Origin: Helopsaltes ochotensis
Taxonomy: Eukaryota > Chordata > Aves > Passeriformes > Locustellidae
Length of the DNA: 64,000 nucleotides
Assembly: GCA_013400155.1 (NCBI GenBank)
Contig: VXBM01000057.1
Location: 1,364,186 to 1,428,185, forward strand
Direction of reading: 5' to 3'
The notes under the pieces were generated by a model. It had not been told where the DNA came from and did no database searches. It was given only the letters and a program-made list of their open reading frames with translations. The position numbers and the translations under genes are program-made. Shown piece by piece: positions 56,818-64,000 of the stretch (positions are counted from its first letter, which is position 1; each line of letters begins with the position of its first letter).

Positions 56818-59800
56818 CGTGGCGCCGGCGGGGCCCGAGGGCGGCGGGCGCCGGGACTACCTGGTGGAGGCGGCGCGGCAGCTGCGGCTGGCGCTGGAGC
56901 GGGACGTCAGCGAGGACTACGAGGAGGCCTTCAACCACTACCAGAACGGCGTGGACGTGCTGCTCCGAGGCGTGCAGGGTGTGTGCGGCCTCCCGGGGGC
57001 AGCGGACCGGGGCACCCCTCCGGGGACACCAGCCAGGGCACCAGGGCATTCGTATCGGGAGTCCCGTGAGGGGCCAAGGTATCCCTGAAGGGAGAATGAT
57101 GGGGGGACGGGAAAATCCCTCTAGAGAGTGTGTTGAGGGCACTGGGGCATCTGTCCAGGGAATGCATCCCTACCGGGAGAAGGGTGAGGGAGCTGGGGCA
57201 TCCCTCTGGGGAGTGTGGCCAGTCCTCCGGGGCCGAGCCAGGCCCCTCACCCGCACCCTTTGCACCGACCGCAGTTGACCCCAACAAGGAGCGCCGGGAG
57301 GCCGTGAAGCGGAAGATCACCCAGTACCTGCGGCGCGCCGAGGAAATCTTCATCTGCCACCTGCAGCGGGCGGCGGGCGCCGGCAACGCCGCTGCCACGG
57401 TGAGGGGCTGGCGTGGGGCCGCAGGGCGGGATGGCAGTGGCTCTGTGACACCGGGAAACGCGGGTGGGCGTGTGGACACGCAGATAAAGCAGCCCCGGTT
57501 GTCCCCCTTGTCTGCCTCTGCCAGATGCCACGCTAAGATGGTGTAGAGAAAACGGCAGGCGCATCAAGCTGCCGAGTGTCCTGGCCGGCCAGTGGCTGTA
57601 AGGGAGCTGGCAGCTCTTCACCCTGCCTGGATCAAGGAGCCGAGGTGGGCCCAGGCTGCCTAGGGTGCTTCCAGGACCCCACCGTCCAAAGTGGTGCTTT
57701 AGTGGTGCTTGCTTAGCTTGCTGCCGCCATAGGGGGTATGGACGTTTTTGTGGAGATTGAAGCCACTGCAAGGAACCACCCTGTCAAATGCTAAAAATGT
57801 CCTCTTCCCATCTGCCACCGTTTGCATCTGTACGGAAAACAAAGACAATGGCTGCTTCTTGCATTGTGGGAAGGAAATGGTTAGAGAAGGGAGAAGGGAG
57901 TCAGGCAGGGCAAGGTCAGAGCCCAATGGGAAGAATGTGGGGAGAAAGACGACTACCTTCCACACATATCCCTTAATGTTGAAACAGTCCAGGTCTAGCT
58001 TCAAGTTTTGGTGTGATTTTTACCTCTGCTGCAAGTGCAAGCTTTCCCTAAAAAATTCAGAAATCCAGGAGTTGGCAAAAAAAAAAAACGGTCCAGCTGA
58101 TGTTAGAAATGAATCATGGCCATTGGAGTGTTGTCTCTGTATGTTGACCAGATTGGCAGTATTGCTGCCTTCTCTGGAAAATGCAGGGACTTTTTTCACA
58201 TACTGTAATGGATAATAGCATTTCTAGGTCCTACATCCTCTTCTTTTATCTTTCATCCTTTTGTTGCAGGGCTACAGCAGCCTGCGCTTCCGGCCGATCA
58301 GGACACTGAGCTCAGCAGTGGAGAACCTGAGACGGTGTAAGGTTGTGGGAGTGATTGATAAGGTAATGACTTGACCTGGAGATGGGAGGGTGAGGCTGGG
58401 GCTGGACCGAAGAGAGCATAAGCTGGAGGGTCCTAGCAGCTGGGATGGGGGTGCCAGCCCTCAGCACATCCATCAAGCAATGTTGGGCTATCCATCCACA
58501 CCATTCCCACCCAGAAATATTCATAGAAGAGGACTAAAGACCCCTTAAGGAGTTAATTGGGAAATCTGTGAATGTCCCCATTACTTTTGCTTACCAGACC
58601 TCCCAAGATATTTACAGAGAGGTTTATGCATCTTGTTCTTTCCCACATATGGAATTGTGTTTGATGCCCAGGTGCCATGACGGTGGACTCCTGCGGAGTC
58701 CTTCTGCCTAGACTTCAGCAGAAGCTGAATGATCTGGATGAATAAATGAATTAAAAGTTCATTATCTTGGAGTGAAGATGCCAATCTGACTGTACCTACA
58801 CTCACATGGCACATTGCCCTCCACTGCTGTTCAGACATCTCAGTTTGTCAGGACTGATGTGATCCTCCTGTCTTGCTGAGGCCCAGGTTTGAGCCCCGAA
58901 AAGGGCACTGTGAAGCCTTTCAGTGTGCAGGAAGTAAAACTGGCAAGGGAGCCATCTCTTGGTTTAATTAATTTCCTGCTTTTTTGGCTGCATGGCTATC
59001 TCCTTGCCGATCGCCTATGTTTTGTCTTTCAAGAGTAGGGGTCTCAGCCTCACAAAACTCTTCCAGTTGGGTGAGAGTTTGTTTCAGTTCCAGAGTTGAG
59101 TCCCTTGGGTGATTCCTGTAGGCTGTGTGTTGGATCACCACTTCTGACCAGTACTATGTATACTCCCCCAGGTGCAGATTGTCCAGGATCCAGCCACTGG
59201 TGAGACCTTTATACTCAAGGTGGGTATTTTTAGTTTCATCTGCCTGCTTCTCCCTCTCAGGCTGGGGCCACCTTGTCCAAGCTGATGGCTGAGGCAGGTG
59301 AGAGGATAAAAAATAGCAGCTCTCAGAGGCTGGACAAAGTTCATGGTTCAAAAATCTTCTTTTGGCTGCCTCAGCCATCCTCTGTGATCAGAAAGGAAGT
59401 AGTTCTCCTTGGTCATCTGTTTCTCTGACTTGTAAAACTTCAAGCCTGTGTTAAACTGTGTCAACCCCTGAAACAGGTTGTGAGGTGTGCTCAGTACAAG
59501 TCCTAGAGTATTTGTCAGTGCCCTTGGAACTAACAATAAAGTACTTCAATTACTGGACAAGGAGAGTCTGGCATGAGAGGGAGAAGCATCATTTCCAGGG
59601 GAAGAAGAGAAAGAGTAGGGATGGCAGGTTCTTCCCTGAAGGGAGCAAGGTGGTTGCAGAGGAGTCACTGCTCTAGAGCAGCTGTGCCCTCTGGGTCCCA
59701 CAGTGCAGAGGGGGAGTGCCCTACCTTGGCAGAGCTTTGCAGAACGCTGCCTTATCACAGCTGGGTGCTGGGGACTGACACACTCCCTATGAGCCGTAAG

Positions 59801-62800
59801 TTTGCACAGATGGGGGAGCTCCATCAGGGGTGGCATGGGAGCAGCCATGGGGCTTGGCAGAAGGCACACTCCCTTCTGGCTGGCCTCCAGCCCTGCCAGG
59901 TGCTAAGTTGCACAGAGTCCAAGTTCCTACCGTGCTGAACCACCCATCTACCTGTACCTCCTCAGAGCCTCCCCAAATCCCACGTTGAGACACGTGAGCG
60001 ACAGACCATCATCCCTCATGGGGTCCCCTTCATGGTCAAGCTGTTGTGCTACTATGTGAGTGAGGACTCCATCTTCCTCCATCTGGAGCACGTGCAGGGT
60101 GAGTGAGGACAGCCTTGCCTCCCATCTGTGAAGCATCCTGGTTTATCCTTAACTGCCCTTTCTTTAAAATCCGAAGTATATTTCCCCTGTTTTGGGACTG
60201 TGTCTTACAGAGATAGTGTAAACTGTCTTCTTCATAAAAGGGGGATGAGTACCAGGGCTTGGACACTTAGCAAACAGAGCTATTCAGCTGTGAATTGCAA
60301 AGGTTTGTTTAGAGCTGCCTGGGGATGTAACCTAGAAATGGGCCTGTGGAGACCTACAAGGAGAAAGAGAGGTTGTGTGTGTGTGGGTGTCTTATATGGA
60401 AACCAGCCTTAGCCTTTAGAGAGTTGAGCTGCTGGGCCTCATGCGAGGGAGTGGCCATGCCTTTAAGTAATGAAGTTGATGTGATCCAGCATCTTAAAAA
60501 GAAAAACCTTAATTTTTTGGCATTGTCTGACCATAAGAGGAAGGTGATGAAGAAGGAGAAGAAAGTGAGGTAGTTCATCTGAATGTTGTAGAACAAAACA
60601 ATCTTTTGACAAGACCTTTATAAAACTTTTTTTTTTCTTTGGTTACAAAAGGTCACACTGGATTTTGAGATCATAGCAAAGAGAGGAGATGGAAAATTAG
60701 GGCATAAGGGCCAAGTGAGCATAGTAGGGTTTGGGTACGTCAAGGAGGCATACTTGAGGTTGTCCCAGATCCTGGTGAAGAAGTATGACAAGGTGGAGGC
60801 TTGTCCCATGGAGCTTATTTACTTTCTGCTGGTTGAATGGATGTGTAGGAAGCAGCAGCTGGAGTCCAGTAGTGACAAATGGAGGCTGACATGTGTTGGA
60901 GAACAGGCTCAACTTGTGCTATTGCTATAGGATGAGTTTACAGAAAGAAGCCAGCACTGAATGTAGTGAGGCTGGGAGGTCCTGGTGACATGATGTGGGC
61001 TCCAGGGTTTGCTGCTCTGGTTCATCGCTGACCCGTGGCCCCATGCCATGCTGTGGGAGCTTTAAGGCATTTCTGTCACGCTGGAAGGAAAGGCTTTCAG
61101 GGGAGAGTAGGGATGGCAGTGGCATCAGGAGCATTTTGAATATGTGGCTTGTCTGTGACATGGAAGTGGCAGAGGTGGGATCAAGGAAACTGTGCAGAAT
61201 GGGGAGAGGGCTGCTAAAGGAGGAGGGAATGGGACTTAGGTGTGCTAGGTCCTAGCAAAGGTGTGGCATTGGGCATGATGTACTTGTAGGGCAGGGGTGT
61301 ATTCTGCATGGACCTGAGCTTTGCTGCTGGGGAGATTAATGATGCTCAATGATGACTGTGTGGGCCTTGGCCTGGGCCTGAATAGGCCACGTCGACAGGG
61401 GTGGAACCAGGGATACTTTCTGCCTCATCACTTGTTCTTCTTTCTGCTTTCCAGGGGAGACACTGTGGTCTCACCTCCGCTCCAAGTACTGTGTCCAGCA
61501 GGACTGTGCTGATTCAAGCACCATTCAAGCTGTGAGGGACCATGGCACAGAGGATGGTGTGGGAAACTCCCAGGGTGGCAGCCAAGTATCCATCTTCCCT
61601 GTTTGGATAGGCAGTGGCCTCCCAGGCCCTGTGAACTACCGAGTATTGGGAAACACTGATGCCTCACTACCTCAGGAGCAGTCCCCTGGCCCCACAGACT
61701 CTGGCTCAGGGAACCACTGCCAGCTTCTCCTGGCTCCTGCTGGTGGCAGGGGGTCTGCACCTGGAGGACAGGATCTGAGTGTGACACAGACAGTGTCTGG
61801 TGTTGTGGACCATTTTCCAGCAGTGTCAGCCAAATGCCCTGGCCACCTTGCCAGCCAGGGCCTGGTTGTTTACCCATGGAATGATCTAACCAGCAGCACA
61901 GGCTGCATATCTGAGAGAACAGCCTCCCAACAAGGCCCCAGGTTTCCCCAGGGGCTTGGCCCTGTACCAAAGACTGTAAGAGTGGGCCAGCCAGGGGCAG
62001 GGCAGCTGCCAACTCAGAAAGTGTCTGAGGCCTCCCAGGCTCAGCCCCTCCTGACCTTGGGTGAGAGACAGCTTTCCACAGGAGTAGCCATGTCTAGCTC
62101 TGGCAAACCCAGTGTGCCTGACCCAGCCATGTGGGAGCCCTTGTGGGGAGCAAGCCTGACCTGTGGCCGGCTCAGCAAACAGCCACCATCAGGACAACAC
62201 AGGGCTTTGCCTTCCCATGGGCACAACCGGAGAGCGTGGGCTGTAAATGAAGAGCAGGTGCAGCTGTGGGCAGCAGAAATCCTCCTGGCCTTAGAGGGAC
62301 TTCACCAACAGGGTGTATTATGCCGGGACCTCAACCCCAGGAACCTGCTGCTTGATACAGCCGGTAGGTAATGCCCCATGCTGCTGCCCCAAGGAGGAGG
62401 AAATTAGTTTCTCATCTGGGACTCTACTGCTTGCTCCATTTCCGGAAGATGTGGACTTTTTTGTGTTTGCTTTGGAGAAGGGTGGGAGTCTGGGAAAGTT
62501 TGGTATTTCTGAAACTGGAAGTGTGATCTTACTTAGTTTTTCCAAGTAATTATTACAAGAGATAGCTCTGCAGCAGGAGAGTCAAGGGCTGTAGCCACAG
62601 AAATGCATTGCCCCTGCACCCATATGGGGAGGCTGGTTGCCTGGGAAATCCCAGCCTGGGGAAGCTGAGACAGGCTGAACTGTGCCTGAGGTTAGTGGGA
62701 CAAGTGGGTTAGTTTTCCCCTGCTTATAGCAATTGCCTGCTGGGGGTGTTCTGGAGCCATCACATCCCTATGAGCCATGGGTATTGCTGTCAGTGCAAGT

Positions 62801-63896
62801 CCCTGCTCAGCTGGCAACATCTGGGACAAACTAGAGAGCTACAAATTGCTTACAAAAAGAAAAATGCAGAGAGTTTTGCAAGGAGAAAGCTAACCTTCTC
62901 CCCTCTTTCCCTTTAAAACCTATTTTCCTCACCACAGCCTGCACTGAGATCTGTGAGCTTGGAGCCCACCTAAGCAGTCTCACCTGTTGGGCACCTCGGG
63001 CAAGCCCTGGGAGGCCAGCGGAGGGGTGTGTGGTACCAGGGGATGCTCAGTGCCTCTGTATTCAGGGCATGACAGGGCCCAGTGCCCTGGCTGTTCCCAG
63101 TGGCAGGGATATGGCTTGGCTTCATGCTATGACCAAAGGCCCCAGTCTTGTCCTAACCTTCCTGCTTTTGACTCTGTTGCTGCTCTGCAGGTCATGTCCG
63201 CCTCACCTTCTTTGGCCAGTGGACAGAGGTGGAGCCCCACTACTGTAGCCAGGCACGGGAAGAGCTGTACAGTGCTCCTGGTAAGGGATGTGTCACCTGG
63301 CTCCTCCAGCTCTCTGCCCAGTGGCACCAATTGGAGACAGGGAGCTTCTGCAGGCAGTGAGATGTGCCCAGCACAGTGTGGCGCCACTGGTGCTCCTTGC
63401 CTCCAGGTCTAACCTCTCTCTGTCTCTTTCTGCAGAGGTGGGGGGCATCATGGAACCCACTGAAGCAGCTGACTGCTGGAGCTTTGGCTCTCTCTTATAT
63501 GAGTTGCTGACAGGAGTGGTAAGATGTTGAGGGAGCTGTGCAAGGAGGACAGGGTGGGAGAAGGCTCAAGGGCTGCCTGCTGTGTAGGGCTGGGAGGGTG
63601 CCTTGTCCTGCTGGCACCTCAGTTCTTGGCCAGGTTCCTTCCATATGGTTCCTGTTGTCTGTGCATGGTCTATGGGTGTTAAAGGCCCTGGCTTTTAAAT
63701 GCTGCTGTGTAGGGCTGGGGTTATGTGGCAATGAAGACTCAACAGAGTGCTCCTACCCTCCTTGGTGTCTCTGCTTACCATCACCCTCTGCCTCCTGCAG
63801 CCACTGTCCCAAAATCATCCGTCAGGGATTCAGCCTCACACCCAGCTGCATCTGCCAGAGGGCCTTAGCCTGGCTGCTACATCCCTGCTCACAGAG
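56818..63896 (+). CDS. RPS6KL1: RPS6KL1, ribosomal protein S6 kinase-like 1 (partial at both ends)
   Basis: Visible exons: 56818-56978 (frame from 56819), 57275-57399, 58270-58362, 59172-59219, 59966-60098, 61455-62363, 63191-63280, 63436-63518 and 63801-63896, all GT/AG and in phase. The gene continues past the window. The N-terminal part is an MIT domain (from DYLVEAARQL to YLRRAEEIF), a three-helix module that binds ESCRT-III tails or microtubule-linked partners. A kinase-like domain follows: the beta-3 lysine in TFILK (59217-59219), the HRD-equivalent CRDLNPRN (from 62321), the DFG-equivalent FFG (63208-63216), the APE in SAPEVGG, and the alpha-F DCWSFG. The DFG aspartate is replaced and the glycine loop is not evident, so catalysis is doubtful. 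Human RPS6KL1 shares both domains, the TYFG variant and the long insert. Biological function is poorly known. Confidence 0.94.
61455..62363 (+). CDS. RPS6KL1: RPS6KL1 large exon with kinase-domain insert
   Basis: This 909-base exon encodes the end of the kinase N-lobe (GETLWSHL), then roughly 240 Ser/Gly/Pro/Gln-rich residues of low apparent order, then the C-lobe start (EEQVQLWAAEILLALEGLHQ) and the catalytic loop. Human RPS6KL1 has a comparable but poorly alignable insert at the same place. Confidence 0.92.
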
Positions 63897-64000
63897 GTGA
63901 GGGGCTTGGGTGGATGGGCGCAGTTGGGAAAAGGCAGGGTCCAGCCTGGCTACCTTTTCCAGTGTACCCATCTCCCTATCTTCCTGTCCCATTGCTTTTC

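Larger units (their letters stand above)
56395..57420 (+). promoter_or_regulatory. RPS6KL1: RPS6KL1 CpG-island promoter region
   Basis: CpG-rich DNA flanks the gap and covers the first visible exons of RPS6KL1. The start site and first coding exon are probably in the gap. Confidence 0.55.

Noticed and set aside
56221..57142. Open frames with poly-Asp, poly-Met or poly-His next to the third gap
   Set aside because: They come from the GAT repeat plus N. Only the frame with the MIT domain matches a known protein.
1..64000. CRISPR arrays, operons, prophage or tRNA/rRNA genes
   Set aside because: No regularly spaced repeats, bacterial gene organisation or structural RNA signatures were found; the window is vertebrate.

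Overview
The window is vertebrate nuclear DNA, most likely from a bird. It has multi-exon genes with GT/AG introns, CpG-rich first exons and AATAAA signals, plus two fragments of CR1-type LINEs, the family that dominates bird genomes. The species cannot be fixed from the sequence. Three N gaps (6912-7682, 45215-45617, 56527-56817) each fall on a GC-rich first exon.

Six protein-coding genes can be reconstructed with consistent reading phase across every visible splice junction. In order they are ZC2HC1C (-), ACYP1 (+, exon 1 partly lost in a gap), MLH3 (+, complete, 1440 codons), EIF2B2 (-, complete, 351 codons), PGF (+, signal-peptide exon lost in a gap) and RPS6KL1 (+, start lost in a gap, end beyond the window). 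Order and relative orientation match human 14q24.3 read in the opposite direction. The non-coding left edge (about 1-3400) is where the 3' end of NEK9 would be expected.

Layout: ZC2HC1C and ACYP1 are head to head across a shared GC-rich promoter. ACYP1 is followed almost at once by the MLH3 CpG-island promoter. MLH3 runs about 19 kb and converges on EIF2B2, with the two poly(A) signals about 415 bases apart. EIF2B2 starts in a CpG island at 35.4-36.1 kb. Two gene-poor stretches follow: 36.1-45.1 kb before PGF and 51.3-56.2 kb between PGF and RPS6KL1.

The genes do not form a pathway. They cover DNA mismatch repair and meiotic crossover resolution (MLH3), translation initiation control (EIF2B2), angiogenic signalling (PGF), a small acyl-phosphate hydrolase (ACYP1), a zinc-finger/coiled-coil protein (ZC2HC1C) and an MIT-domain pseudokinase (RPS6KL1). 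I found no undescribed system. The points most worth a second look are isoform-generating exons in MLH3 and PGF, a three-codon upstream ORF in the MLH3 leader, a lost DFG aspartate in RPS6KL1, promoter motifs, and a few unexplained non-coding structures.
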